Positions 15,313 to 24,447 of a DNA stretch of 32,037 bases are shown in pieces (the stretch's first letter is position 1; each line of letters begins with the position of its first letter). The notes under the pieces are model-generated. The model searched no databases. It saw nothing but the letters and a program-made list of their open reading frames with translations, and had not been told where the DNA came from. The stretch comes from Ignavibacteriales bacterium (GTDB lineage Bacteria > Bacteroidota > Ignavibacteria > UBA10030), in the NCBI GenBank assembly GCA_016186715.1, contig JACPLA010000087.1, positions 1 to 32,037 of the forward strand. Reading direction: 5' to 3'. Made by a program: the position numbers and the translations under genes.

Positions 15313-18300
15313 ATGATAGAAAAAATCATCGAATACAGCGCACGCAACAGGTTCATCATTCTCCTCGCATATTTGATTGTTGTGGGATGGGGAATCTGGG
15401 CCGTGGCTCACACGCCGCTCGATGCAATACCCGACCTTTCAGAGAATCAGGTCATCGTTTTCACCGAATGGATGGGGCGGGCGCCTCAACTGGTCGAAGA
15501 TCAGGTAACGTTCCCGCTCGTCACCGCCCTGCAAGGAGTTCCGGAGGTCCACGCCATACGGGCACAGTCGATGTTCGGGATGTCATTTATCTACATCATT
15601 TTCGAAGAAAGAACGGATCTGTACTGGGCGCGAAGCCGCGTTCTGGAGAAACTTTCGACGGTTCAATCTGCACTTCCTTCCGGCACGAAGATCCAACTTG
15701 GCCCCGACGGCACCGGAGTCGGTCATGTGTTCTGGTACACCGTGGAAGGTGAGTACGATCTCGGGACCCTCCGAGCCATCCAGGACTGGTACATCAAGCT
15801 GAATCTTCAGGGAGTTTCAGGCGTTGCGGAAGTAGCGTCGATCGGAGGATATGTCAAACAATATCAGGTCGACGTCGATCCGCTTAAAATGAAAAGCTAC
15901 GGTCTCTCTCTCGCGGAGATCCGCGACGGGGTCATGAGGTCCAATAACGATGTCGGCGGAAGGATCCTGGAAATCTCCGACGCAGAATATTTTGTTCGCG
16001 GCCAGGGCTATATCCAATCCCTTCGCGATATCGAGAACATCGTCGTTCGAACGCGGGAGAATGGAACGCCGGTCTATGTAAGGAACGTCGCAACGGTCCA
16101 GGCCGGCGGCGATATTCGAAGAGGCTCCCTCGAAAAAAACGGAGAAGGCCAGGTCGTCGGCGGCATCGTTGTGATGCGGTATGAGGAAAATGCGAAGGAT
16201 GTCATTGAACGCGTCCGGCAAAGGATCGATGACATTTCTCCGGGTCTCCCCGAAGGAGTCGCGATCAAGACCGCTTATGACCGGAGCAGCCTGATCATGG
16301 CAGCAGTCAACACGCTTCGGAACGCCCTCATCGAAGAAGCGCTGATCGTGAGTCTGATCGTCCTCCTCTTCCTTCTTCACGTACGAAGCGTTCTCCGCGT
16401 GATCATTGAAATCCCCGTTGCCGTTCTCATCGCCTTTATCTGCATGAAACTATTCGGAATCACCTCCAATATCATGTCTCTCGGAGGAATCGCGATCGCC
16501 ATTGGAGTTATTGTGGACGCGTCCATCGTTCTCGTCGAGAACGCCTATCGCAACGTGGCAAAAGCACAGATGGAAAGGGGGCACCTTGCAACCGAGGACT
16601 ACGTGGAGATTTCGATAATTTCGGCCAAACAGGTTGGGCCGGCCATCTTCTATTCCGTAGCCATTATGGTCGTGTCGTTCCTCCCTGTCTTTCTCCTGGA
16701 AGGTCAGGAAGGGAAACTCTTTCGGCCGCTGGCTTTTACCAAGACGTTCGTCCTTGCGGGTTCGGCATTCATCGCCATTACGTTGGTACCCATGCTGATG
16801 ACCCTCTTTACACGGGGAAAATTCCGGACTGAGTATCAGAATCCTGTCACGAAGATCCTCAGTCTCGTTTACGCTCCCGTGATCCGATGGGTTTTGAAAT
16901 GGCGAAAAACGACGATTGCCCTCAACGTCCTGGCACTCTTGATCACGATCCCAATGATCGTCAACATGGGATCGGAATTCATGCCTCCGCTCGATGAGGG
17001 GAGCCTCCTCTTTATGCCCGTCACCCTGCCATCGGCGTCAATCACCGAGGTTAATCGCATCATGCAGGTCCAGGATGCGATCATCAAATCGGTGCCGGAA
17101 GTTGACCTGGTACTGGGGAAGGCCGGCAAAGCGGAAACGTCGACCGACCCGGCACCCGTGAGCATGATCGAGACGATCATTCTGCTCAAACCAAAGAGCC
17201 GGTGGCGGCCGGGAATCACCAAGGATGACATCATTGCCGAGCTCGACGCGAAGCTTCATATTCCCGGCGTCCGCAACGGATGGACGCAGCCGATTATCAA
17301 TCGTATTAACATGCTCTCAACCGGTGTGCGTACGGACCTCGGAGTGAAGATTTTCGGCAAGGACCTCGACGCCCTCGAACATCTGGCAATTGAGGCAGAG
17401 CAGCTCCTCCGAACGATCCCAGGCGCGGCCGACCTGTACGCGGAGCGGACGCAGGGCGGGCTGTTTGTGGACATCGACATCGACCGCGAAGCCGTCGCCC
17501 GGTACGGGATCAACATCGGAGACGTTCAGGATGTGATCGAAACCGCCGTCGGCGGCGAGAACATCGGGACCGTCATCGAAGGTCGCCAACGATTTCCCAT
17601 CCGTGTCCGCTTTGCCCGGGATTGGCGGACCGATGTCGAGGCATTGCGATCACTCCTTGTGCCTGTCGGCGACGGGGGATCCGGCATGGCAGCTGCAACC
17701 CGTCCGGCAACGGGAAACCGCTCATCAGGCATGAAGGACGGGATGCGGCAGACGTCTCAGGCAGTTCCGGCGAAGAGCATCTCCCGGAATTCCTTCACCC
17801 CCGCGAACGTTTCACAAGGAAGATACATACCCCTGGGACAGCTCGCATCGATCGATATCGTCCCGGGACCTCCGATGATATCCAGTGAAAACGCGCAGCT
17901 CCGGTCCATTGTGTTCCTGAATGTACGCGGCCGGGACATGGGGAGTTTTGTGACCGAAGCGAAGGAGGTGCTTGAGTCAAAGCTTTCGCTCCCCCAGGGA
18001 TACACGCTTCAATGGAGCGGCCAATGGGAAAACCAGGTGCGCGCGAAGGAAAGACTTTCCATCCTGATGCCCATCGTTTTCCTGATTATTTTCGTCATGC
18101 TCTACTTCGTTACCAAAGACTTTCTTGAGGCATTTGTCGTCATGCTCTCCGTTCCGTTTGCCCTCATCGGCGGCGTGTATTTGGTGTTTATCCTTGGTTA
18201 CAATTTCTCAGTCGCTGTCTGGGTGGGATTTATTGCCCTGTACGGACTGGCGGTTGAGACGGGAGTCGTCATGGTCGTGTATCTGCATGAGGCCCTTGAC

Positions 18301-18627
18301 CGGCGACTCCGATCTCACACCATGGGTGAACGGGGACCGTTGACCCGGGATGATGTCATTGACGCGACCATGGAAGGATCCGTCTTGCGCCTGCGTCCCA
18401 AAGTCATGACGGTCACAACATCGCTCATTGCTTTGATGCCAATCATGTGGAGCACGGGAGTCGGAGCGGATGTTATGAAACCGCTGGCTGCGCCGCTTAT
18501 CGGCGGGTTGATCACCTCGGCAATTCACGTCCTTGTGGTCACGCCCGTTTTGTTCAGCTATATGAAAGAAAGCGCACTGAAGAAGGGGTCTCTTACCATT
18601 TCGAAAATGGCGAGATGGATGAAGTAG
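15313..18627 (+). CDS. cusA: CusA/CzcA-family heavy-metal efflux RND transporter, Cu/Ag-type
   Basis: 1104 aa: MIEKIIEYSARNRFIILLAYLIVVGWGIWAVAHTPLDAIPDLSENQVIVFTEWMGRAPQLVEDQVTFPLVTALQGVPEV... The methionines corresponding to E. coli CusA M573/M623/M672 are present with identical spacing of 50 and 49 residues (LLFM, PVSM, RINM). Confidence 0.96.
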   Translation: MIEKIIEYSARNRFIILLAYLIVVGWGIWAVAHTPLDAIPDLSENQVIVFTEWMGRAPQLVEDQVTFPLVTALQGVPEVHAIRAQSMFGMSFIYIIFEERTDLYWARSRVLEKLSTVQSALPSGTKIQLGPDGTGVGHVFWYTVEGEYDLGTLRAIQDWYIKLNLQGVSGVAEVASIGGYVKQYQVDVDPLKMKSYGLSLAEIRDGVMRSNNDVGGRILEISDAEYFVRGQGYIQSLRDIENIVVRTRENGTPVYVRNVATVQAGGDIRRGSLEKNGEGQVVGGIVVMRYEENAKDVIERVRQRIDDISPGLPEGVAIKTAYDRSSLIMAAVNTLRNALIEEALIVSLIVLLFLLHVRSVLRVIIEIPVAVLIAFICMKLFGITSNIMSLGGIAIAIGVIVDASIVLVENAYRNVAKAQMERGHLATEDYVEISIISAKQVGPAIFYSVAIMVVSFLPVFLLEGQEGKLFRPLAFTKTFVLAGSAFIAITLVPMLMTLFTRGKFRTEYQNPVTKILSLVYAPVIRWVLKWRKTTIALNVLALLITIPMIVNMGSEFMPPLDEGSLLFMPVTLPSASITEVNRIMQVQDAIIKSVPEVDLVLGKAGKAETSTDPAPVSMIETIILLKPKSRWRPGITKDDIIAELDAKLHIPGVRNGWTQPIINRINMLSTGVRTDLGVKIFGKDLDALEHLAIEAEQLLRTIPGAADLYAERTQGGLFVDIDIDREAVARYGINIGDVQDVIETAVGGENIGTVIEGRQRFPIRVRFARDWRTDVEALRSLLVPVGDGGSGMAAATRPATGNRSSGMKDGMRQTSQAVPAKSISRNSFTPANVSQGRYIPLGQLASIDIVPGPPMISSENAQLRSIVFLNVRGRDMGSFVTEAKEVLESKLSLPQGYTLQWSGQWENQVRAKERLSILMPIVFLIIFVMLYFVTKDFLEAFVVMLSVPFALIGGVYLVFILGYNFSVAVWVGFIALYGLAVETGVVMVVYLHEALDRRLRSHTMGERGPLTRDDVIDATMEGSVLRLRPKVMTVTTSLIALMPIMWSTGVGADVMKPLAAPLIGGLITSAIHVLVVTPVLFSYMKESALKKGSLTISKMARWMK

Positions 18628-18706
18628 ACTGGACCGGAAAACGCGAAACCAAAACTCAAATAACACTGTTGTTCTTCTATCATCGTTTCCAACGAAAGGA
18701 GTTATC

Positions 18707-19072
18707 ATGAAACACCTGATGTTGATCGTCTTCTCAGTCTTCTTCTTTGCCGTTTCCGCGTCTGCCCAGGAGCCCGAGTCGAAATCTGTGCAGGTCAAAG
18801 GGAAGGAAACAGTCACGATTGCAGTAGAGTCGATGCAGTGTGGAACGTGCAAAAAAGCCGTGGAAAAGGCCCTGAAGAAGGTAGATGGGGTGGAGGCGGT
18901 CCGAGTCGACCTTGAGGCCGGGAAGGCGACCGTTACGTACACTCCCGCACTAACCACTTTCTCCTCACTTGAGACTGCAATTACGAAAGCCGGCTACACC
19001 GCCAACGACAAAAAGGCCGATCCGGAAGCATACGAAAAGCTGGATGATTGCTGCAAGCTTCCTGAGGACTGA
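18707..19072 (+). CDS. Secreted heavy-metal-associated (HMA) domain protein, MerP/CopZ-like
   Basis: Signal peptide MKHLMLIVFSVFFFAVSASAQ, then TIAVESMQCGTCKKAVEKALKKVDGVEAVRVDLEAGKATVTYTP (MxCxxC), plus a C-terminal CC. Confidence 0.92.
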   Translation: MKHLMLIVFSVFFFAVSASAQEPESKSVQVKGKETVTIAVESMQCGTCKKAVEKALKKVDGVEAVRVDLEAGKATVTYTPALTTFSSLETAITKAGYTANDKKADPEAYEKLDDCCKLPED

Positions 19073-19085
19073 GCATCCTCAAGCA

Positions 19086-19121
19086 AAAGCCCCGGTCACA
19101 GAGATCGGGGCTTTCGGTTTT
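19086..19121 (+). terminator. Rho-independent terminator of the efflux operon
   Basis: aaagccccg - gtcacagagat - cggggcttt, a 9-bp perfect stem, followed by cggtttt. Confidence 0.85.
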
Positions 19122-19149
19122 GTATCTTTGTTCTCAGCTGGAGGCTTAT

Positions 19150-19162
19150 TCCGCCAGGCGGA
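19150..19162. repeat. Short perfect palindrome tccgcc-a-ggcgga
   Basis: Read directly; lies in the convergent gap between the HMA gene and ccmF. Confidence 0.6.
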
Positions 19163-19260
19163 TCAGTCTATGGCCCAAAGTTATTTGTGAGACATGACGC
19201 TGGAAGAGGACAAGTCCCTTCATTTCACCTTTCACATCTCACTTTTCGCATCTTGCCCTC

Positions 19261-21621
19261 TTACCCCCTTTCCCACCTCGTTCGCTCACGCGCCTCGCTT
19301 ACGCGGCGCAGAATGGTGAGGAAAAATCCGATCACAAGCGTCACAGTCCCCATCCATACAAGATTGATCATCGGTTTGATGCTGGCTTCCACGACCAGGG
19401 TTTCACCGCGACGAGCGATTGCCGGATCTTCCGGAAGCTTTACATCAAGGACGATTGTCGAGAGTGCGGGGTCTTCTCTGTTTGGCAGAATTCGTGACAG
19501 GAGGAATTCGTATCCGCGGTCGCGATGGTCGCGATAAAGGACCACCTCCGGTTCCATCCCTCGTTGAGAACCTCTGATCGAAACCGTCACCGCTCTGGGC
19601 TTCCCTGTCCCCTCCTTTACCGAGAGCTTTGCTTTGATCGTAAACTCACGGCTTTCGATCATGGCCATCCGGTCGACGTCGCTAAAATCGACAAAGGTCA
19701 CCGTTAACTCTCCGACCCTGGCTTCCGCCCCCTTTTGAAGCTCGACGCTCTTGAGGTCTCCCTTCTGCTCCTCTTCAAGGGACAACGGCGCAAGATACAG
19801 GTCGCGGCTGAGGAAGTTAAGCAAGTCCGGATGTCGCATGAGTCCGCGGGTAAACTCGCTGAAATACATTGTCGGAGTCACAGTGTGCCGGGTTCCATTT
19901 TTTTCCAATTCCACATTGAAGCCGAACCGCTCACGGTCGATCGGCGCATACCCGACATAGGTCATGGTATATCCCAGCGCTTCAACCGGTTTGTTCCGCT
20001 CCAGCGAAACCGTTTTTGTATCGTCATACCGTTCCGATGTAATGAAGCCGAGACACAGAAGCGCCACGCCGACGTGGGCGACCGACCCGCCGATGAACTT
20101 GGGGTTGCCACGATAAATGCCGTACCCCACCTGCGTGTTTGCGGCGAGCGAAAACACAGAACAGAAGGCAAAGATCAGGATCATAACTTCCTCCGTCGCG
20201 AACACTGCCATGAGCAGCGTGGTCGCGCCGGCGATGACAATTGAAGGGAGCGTCGATCTCAGGACCGACTTCTCCTGTGAGTGCTTCCACCACAAGAGCT
20301 GTCCAAGGCCCGACAGGAAGGCAATGGCGATCCCGAGCGGAAGGTTCGTTTTGACGTAGTAACTCATTTCCACCGCAGACGCCTTTCCTTTCATCAGCGT
20401 TGTGATGATCGGCGAGGAAGTTCCTATCGTGACGAAAATGGCGACAAAGGTCAGGGCAAAGGCGCCCAGAAAAAGGGCAAATTCCCTCGAAAAAATCGAA
20501 TGCTCCACTGGTTTTACCGGCATTGCACGGGAGCGAATGAACAGTAACCCGAATCCGAGCGCTGCGAAAACGATCATCCAGCCCAGAAGCAGCCAATAGA
20601 CCCACATCCCCGGATCCACAAACGAATGGACGGATGTTTCGCCCAGCACACCGCTGCGGGTCAGGAACGTGCTGTAGAGGACCGCGACAAACGTCAGAAT
20701 GCTCAGGGCGAAGTTGGTCTTAACATACGCGCCGTTTTTGCGTTGAACCAGCGTGGTGTGAATCCCTGCCACACAAAGCAGCCACGGCACGAGTGACGAA
20801 TTCTCCACAGGATCCCATCCCCAGAATCCCCCCCAACCCAAAGTCTCGTATGCCCAATAGCCGCCCATGATGACCCCCGTCCCCAGCACCATTCCTCCGA
20901 AGACGAGCCATGGCGTCGCAACTCTGATCCACGAGTTGTAGTCCTTTTTCAGAAGTCCGGCAATGGCATGGGCGTACGGAACAGCCATTGCCGAGAATCC
21001 CACAAACAGAATTTGCGGGTGAATCACCATCCAGTAATTCTGCAGCAACGGATTCAGTCCCTTCCCTTCGGCCGGATACCGCGCCCACACAGACTTCGCC
21101 GCATCAAGGACGACGATATTGGCCACCCCCGGCGGCACGGGACCGGTCTGAATAAGGTCGTTCGGAAAACGATCCCAAATAAACTCAAACGGGTTTTTCA
21201 CAATCAGCATGAGAAGGAGGAAAGAAAGAATGAGCGAATAGATGCTCATCACTTCCGGTTCGTACTCCTTACTCATGGCATAGTGCATGAGAAAGACCCC
21301 GATGAGCGCCGTGTAGAGCGCCCAGAGCGTGAAACTCCCCTCCTGTCCGGCATAGAAAGTGGAAATGAGAAGGGGCAGCGGGAGATCGGTTGAGCTGTAA
21401 TTCCACACGTAGGCGAATTGAAACTGATGGGAAAGGACAAGGTAGAGCAGAATCGCCGCGGCAGACATCAGCGAAACGGTTGCAAGGTGATAGCTGTTCC
21501 GTGCGAATGCCGTGAGGTGGGTCATCCCGCTCCGGCTGATCCGGTAATAGAAAAAAGCTGCAGCCAGCGCGGCAAAAAAAGAAAGCTTGACGAGAATCCC
21601 GCCAACGATGCCGATGGTCAT
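19261..21621 (-). CDS. ccmF: Cytochrome c maturation heme lyase subunit CcmF
   Basis: 786 aa multi-TM: SFTLWALYTALIGVFL...PQILFVGFSAMAVPYAHAIAGLL...ETLGWGGFWGWDPVENSSLVPWLLCVAGIHTTLVQRK (WWD domain). Confidence 0.95.
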   Translation of the reverse strand: MTIGIVGGILVKLSFFAALAAAFFYYRISRSGMTHLTAFARNSYHLATVSLMSAAAILLYLVLSHQFQFAYVWNYSSTDLPLPLLISTFYAGQEGSFTLWALYTALIGVFLMHYAMSKEYEPEVMSIYSLILSFLLLMLIVKNPFEFIWDRFPNDLIQTGPVPPGVANIVVLDAAKSVWARYPAEGKGLNPLLQNYWMVIHPQILFVGFSAMAVPYAHAIAGLLKKDYNSWIRVATPWLVFGGMVLGTGVIMGGYWAYETLGWGGFWGWDPVENSSLVPWLLCVAGIHTTLVQRKNGAYVKTNFALSILTFVAVLYSTFLTRSGVLGETSVHSFVDPGMWVYWLLLGWMIVFAALGFGLLFIRSRAMPVKPVEHSIFSREFALFLGAFALTFVAIFVTIGTSSPIITTLMKGKASAVEMSYYVKTNLPLGIAIAFLSGLGQLLWWKHSQEKSVLRSTLPSIVIAGATTLLMAVFATEEVMILIFAFCSVFSLAANTQVGYGIYRGNPKFIGGSVAHVGVALLCLGFITSERYDDTKTVSLERNKPVEALGYTMTYVGYAPIDRERFGFNVELEKNGTRHTVTPTMYFSEFTRGLMRHPDLLNFLSRDLYLAPLSLEEEQKGDLKSVELQKGAEARVGELTVTFVDFSDVDRMAMIESREFTIKAKLSVKEGTGKPRAVTVSIRGSQRGMEPEVVLYRDHRDRGYEFLLSRILPNREDPALSTIVLDVKLPEDPAIARRGETLVVEASIKPMINLVWMGTVTLVIGFFLTILRRVSEARERTRWERG

Positions 21622-21634
21622 CCGATCTTCTCCA

Positions 21635-22024
21635 TCACAGGGTCTTCTTCACGGATTCGGCATCCCCTTCATATTTGGAGGGACATTTCGTAAGCACTTC
21701 GGAGGCGTGAAAATGGCCGTTTTGAAATCTCCCTTTCGCCACGACACTCGTGGCAATTTCAAAATTGTTCGGCTTGGCTCCTTCGAGAACGACCTTCTCC
21801 ACCTGCTGGTTGTCGTCTCTCATGTAGAAGGTGAATTGGGCCTTTTCCATGTCAAATCTGCTCTCCATGTCTCTCATCCATTCCCCCTTGACCTGAACTT
21901 TTTTTCCGCTCCGTTCCGCCGTGCCGAAATCGGCATACTCGACGTTCGATTCAAGAAAATTCACGGCGCCAAGGATAACGCCGACAACGATCACCACGAC
22001 CGCGGCAATGACCTTCCCGTTCAT
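21635..22024 (-). CDS. ccmE: Cytochrome c maturation heme chaperone CcmE, Cys-type (CxxxY)
   Basis: MNGKVIAAVVVIVVGVILGAVNFLESNVEY...VKGEWMRD...TFYMRDDNQQVEKVVLEGAKPNNFEIATSVVAKGRFQNGHFHASEVLTKCPSKYEG; OB-fold CcmE pattern between ccmD and ccmF. Confidence 0.93.
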   Translation of the reverse strand: MNGKVIAAVVVIVVGVILGAVNFLESNVEYADFGTAERSGKKVQVKGEWMRDMESRFDMEKAQFTFYMRDDNQQVEKVVLEGAKPNNFEIATSVVAKGRFQNGHFHASEVLTKCPSKYEGDAESVKKTL

Positions 22025-22025
22025 A

Positions 22026-22166
22026 TCACAGATCCTTTTTCAAATTGTGTTCCAGTTCTTTCACTTTCCTGTCCAACCGTACAAGGTAGAAGACGATGCC
22101 CGCCCAAACGATCAGGACAATGGATAAGACAATGTACATCTGATTATTAGTGAGAAATTCGATCAT
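22026..22166 (-). CDS. ccmD: CcmD-like small membrane protein
   Basis: MIEFLTNNQMYIVLSIVLIVWAGIVFYLVRLDRKVKELEHNLKKDL: one TM helix plus a charged tail, between ccmC and ccmE. An alternative ATG at 22181 overlaps the ccmC stop. Confidence 0.8.
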   Translation of the reverse strand: MIEFLTNNQMYIVLSIVLIVWAGIVFYLVRLDRKVKELEHNLKKDL

Positions 22167-22177
22167 AGGAAATCCCC

Positions 22178-22885
22178 TCATGATTGAATCAGACGCCGGT
22201 AATCCAATCGAGCCACGCGGAGCCGGAGGTTGAACAGCCAAACATAGAGCAGGTTGAATCCGATCATCGAGATGTAGAACAGAACCCGCATGTTTGCCGC
22301 CATCATTTTCGATTCAAACAGCGGACCTGCGCCGCTGCTATCTCCCTTCGCGCCCGGATGGAGGCCGCTCATCATCCGGGGCATGATAAAAATGAAGAAC
22401 GGGACGGTCAATCCTGCGATAACAGCATACACAGCCGACAGCGTTGCTCGTTTTTCATCTGTCTCGACAGCCGAACGAAGAGCAAAATACGCTCCATAAA
22501 TCAGCAACAAAATGAAGATGGAGGTCTGGCGGGGGTCCCAGTTCCAGAACGAACCCCAATTAAACTTTGCCCAGAGAGCCCCCGTTACTGTTGCCAGGAC
22601 GCAGAACAGAAAACCCAGGCCCGCCGAGGTCACCGATTTCAGGTCATCATCCAGATTTCTTTTTCGAAGATACCGGATCCCGTAGAACATCGAGACGAGG
22701 AATGCCAGGACAGTCGTCCACGCCGTCGGTACATGGAAGAAGATATTCCGGGCTTTTTCCTCAAGACCCGGGATGACGGGAAATTCCAGCCACCCTTGAG
22801 GAGAACGTGTCAGCGGGATCGCCAATCCGGCAATCAAGACAAGGGTGATAATCCCGATGGAACCATACTTCACGGCAGTCATCAT
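22178..22885 (-). CDS. ccmC: Heme exporter protein CcmC
   Basis: NIFFHVPTAWTTVLAFLVSMFYGIRYL...GALWAKFNWGSFWNWDPRQTSIFILLLIYGAYFALRS. Confidence 0.95.
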   Translation of the reverse strand: MMTAVKYGSIGIITLVLIAGLAIPLTRSPQGWLEFPVIPGLEEKARNIFFHVPTAWTTVLAFLVSMFYGIRYLRKRNLDDDLKSVTSAGLGFLFCVLATVTGALWAKFNWGSFWNWDPRQTSIFILLLIYGAYFALRSAVETDEKRATLSAVYAVIAGLTVPFFIFIMPRMMSGLHPGAKGDSSGAGPLFESKMMAANMRVLFYISMIGFNLLYVWLFNLRLRVARLDYRRLIQS

Positions 22886-23556
22886 CAGTCCTTCCAGACA
22901 TAATCAAACAATAAAAAGGAACCCGCCGTCATGACCATGCAGTAGGAAATCAACACCACCACATCTCCCATCGCCTCGGAAAACGGCTCGCCATCGAGCG
23001 ATTTCACCGTTGCACTCATGACCGTCATCAGAAGAACGATCAGGATTGGAAACGAAAGCACAGGATATAGAGTTCCGCGGGTGTTCGCTTTTGCAATGAT
23101 CGCCGCAATGATCGTAGCCGCCGACGCGAGACCGAGGCTACCCAGGAAGACTGTCGCCAAAAAAATATCCAACGATTGAATGGTGAATCCCGGAAACACG
23201 ACGGTATACACGATCGTTACGCCAAACACAAGCGTCAGGGTCAGAAACACATTGAACAACAGCTTTCCGAAATAAATGACCGAGGGCGAGGCGATCAGCT
23301 GAAGCGTCAACGATGTTCCCCGTTCCTCTTCGCTCACAAACGCCCGCGAGAGACCGGACATGGAGGTAAAAAACACGACGACCCAGAACATGCCGGCCAA
23401 GACCGTATTGGAGGGCTGGTCTCCGCGCAAGGCAAACAGGATGATTGATACCGTGGTGACGACAAACATCACCAGAGCATTGAGCGCGTACCGAGTACGC
23501 AGTTCAGACTGCACATCTTTGACAACCACAGCGTAGGTACTGGACAATGCACTCAT
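22885..23556 (-). CDS. ccmB: Heme exporter protein CcmB
   Basis: VVVKDVQSELRTRYALNALVMFVVTTVSIILFAL...FFTSMSGLSRAFVSEEERGTSLTLQLIASPSVIYFGKLLFNVFLTL. Confidence 0.93.
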   Translation of the reverse strand: MSALSSTYAVVVKDVQSELRTRYALNALVMFVVTTVSIILFALRGDQPSNTVLAGMFWVVVFFTSMSGLSRAFVSEEERGTSLTLQLIASPSVIYFGKLLFNVFLTLTLVFGVTIVYTVVFPGFTIQSLDIFLATVFLGSLGLASAATIIAAIIAKANTRGTLYPVLSFPILIVLLMTVMSATVKSLDGEPFSEAMGDVVVLISYCMVMTAGSFLLFDYVWKD

Positions 23557-23612
23557 GAGTGACTTGAGAAGATACTCAAAACTCGACCGAACATCAAGAA
23601 CAACCGCGATCG

Positions 23613-23730
23613 ACTCGTGTTGTATTTTCGAAGGGATTACCTACCTCTATGGAACTCTCTTTTTCTCTCCGTGTCTCTCCGTGAAATTCATCCAGTATAG
23701 TTACACAGAGATACGCGCGGAGAAAAACGT
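23613..23730. repeat. MITE-like dispersed element, copy C (about 118 bp, right boundary uncertain)
   Basis: ctcgtgttgtattttcgaagggattacctacctctatggaactctctttttctctccgtgtctctccgtgaaattcatccag aligns with copy B (ttttcgaagggatacctccctctgtggaactctctttt...ctctgtgaaattaatccag). Confidence 0.7.
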
Positions 23731-23799
23731 CGGCTCAGGACGTCAATTCTCTTGGTCGCCTCTTGGCAAATACCCACATGCCTCGTTGAATCGAATACA

Positions 23800-24447
23800 T
23801 CAGGGGCCAACATGTATTCGTTTCCCGCACCATGCAGCTTCCCGTTCGTCGTTGGTCGCCACGACGAGAATCGACGATTGCTGCACCTCAAGCGCTATGG
23901 TACGAACCGCATCTGCTCCGTCCTCATCAAGGTTCGCCGTCGGCTCATCGAGAAACAGAACCAGAGGGTCGTGGGCAAGGGCGAGAATGTATTTCAACCG
24001 CTGCTTCATCCCCGATGAGAACGTCCGGACATCGTCATGTCTCCTGTGCCAGAGATTAAAAATGCGAAACAACGATTCCACTTTGGGCTGAGAAACGTGG
24101 TCCGTTGAGCGGATACGCGAGAGAACGTCAAGATTCTCCGACGCCGAGAATTCATCGTAAAGCTGAAGGTAGGGGGAGACGAAGCCCATTCTGGGTCTGA
24201 GAACATCAAGATCAGTTATCGACCCGTCGGCGTGATACGTGACTCTGCCTTTGGTTGGGGTCAGCAACCCGCTTAGAATCTTTAGGAGGGTGGACTTTCC
24301 CGCGCCGTTCTTCCCCGTGACCGCAAGCGCCTCTCCCGAGGAAACCTCAAATGTGAGGTCCCGAAAAACAGGCCGGCGGTTGAAGTCTTTGCCGACACCT
24401 TTCGCTCTCAGCGCCAACCGTGTCAACGAATGACCGCGAGTTTCCAT
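23800..24447 (-). CDS. ccmA: Heme ABC exporter ATP-binding protein CcmA
   Basis: VTGKNGAGKSTLLKILSGLLTPTKGRV (Walker A), FSSGMKQRLKYILALAHDPLVLFLDEPTANLDEDG (signature and Walker B). Confidence 0.9.
   Translation of the reverse strand: METRGHSLTRLALRAKGVGKDFNRRPVFRDLTFEVSSGEALAVTGKNGAGKSTLLKILSGLLTPTKGRVTYHADGSITDLDVLRPRMGFVSPYLQLYDEFSASENLDVLSRIRSTDHVSQPKVESLFRIFNLWHRRHDDVRTFSSGMKQRLKYILALAHDPLVLFLDEPTANLDEDGADAVRTIALEVQQSSILVVATNDEREAAWCGKRIHVGP

Noticed and set aside
15313-18627. Loss of the CusA methionine triad (initial misalignment of M573 to LPSAS)
   Set aside because: Counting residue spacing (50 and 49) showed that the three Met positions correspond to LLFM, PVSM and RINM, so the triad is intact.
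19188-19198. tgagacatgac as another TIR of the MITE-like family
   Set aside because: Only 9/11 to copy A's right end, no partner end and no shared body sequence nearby; could be chance.
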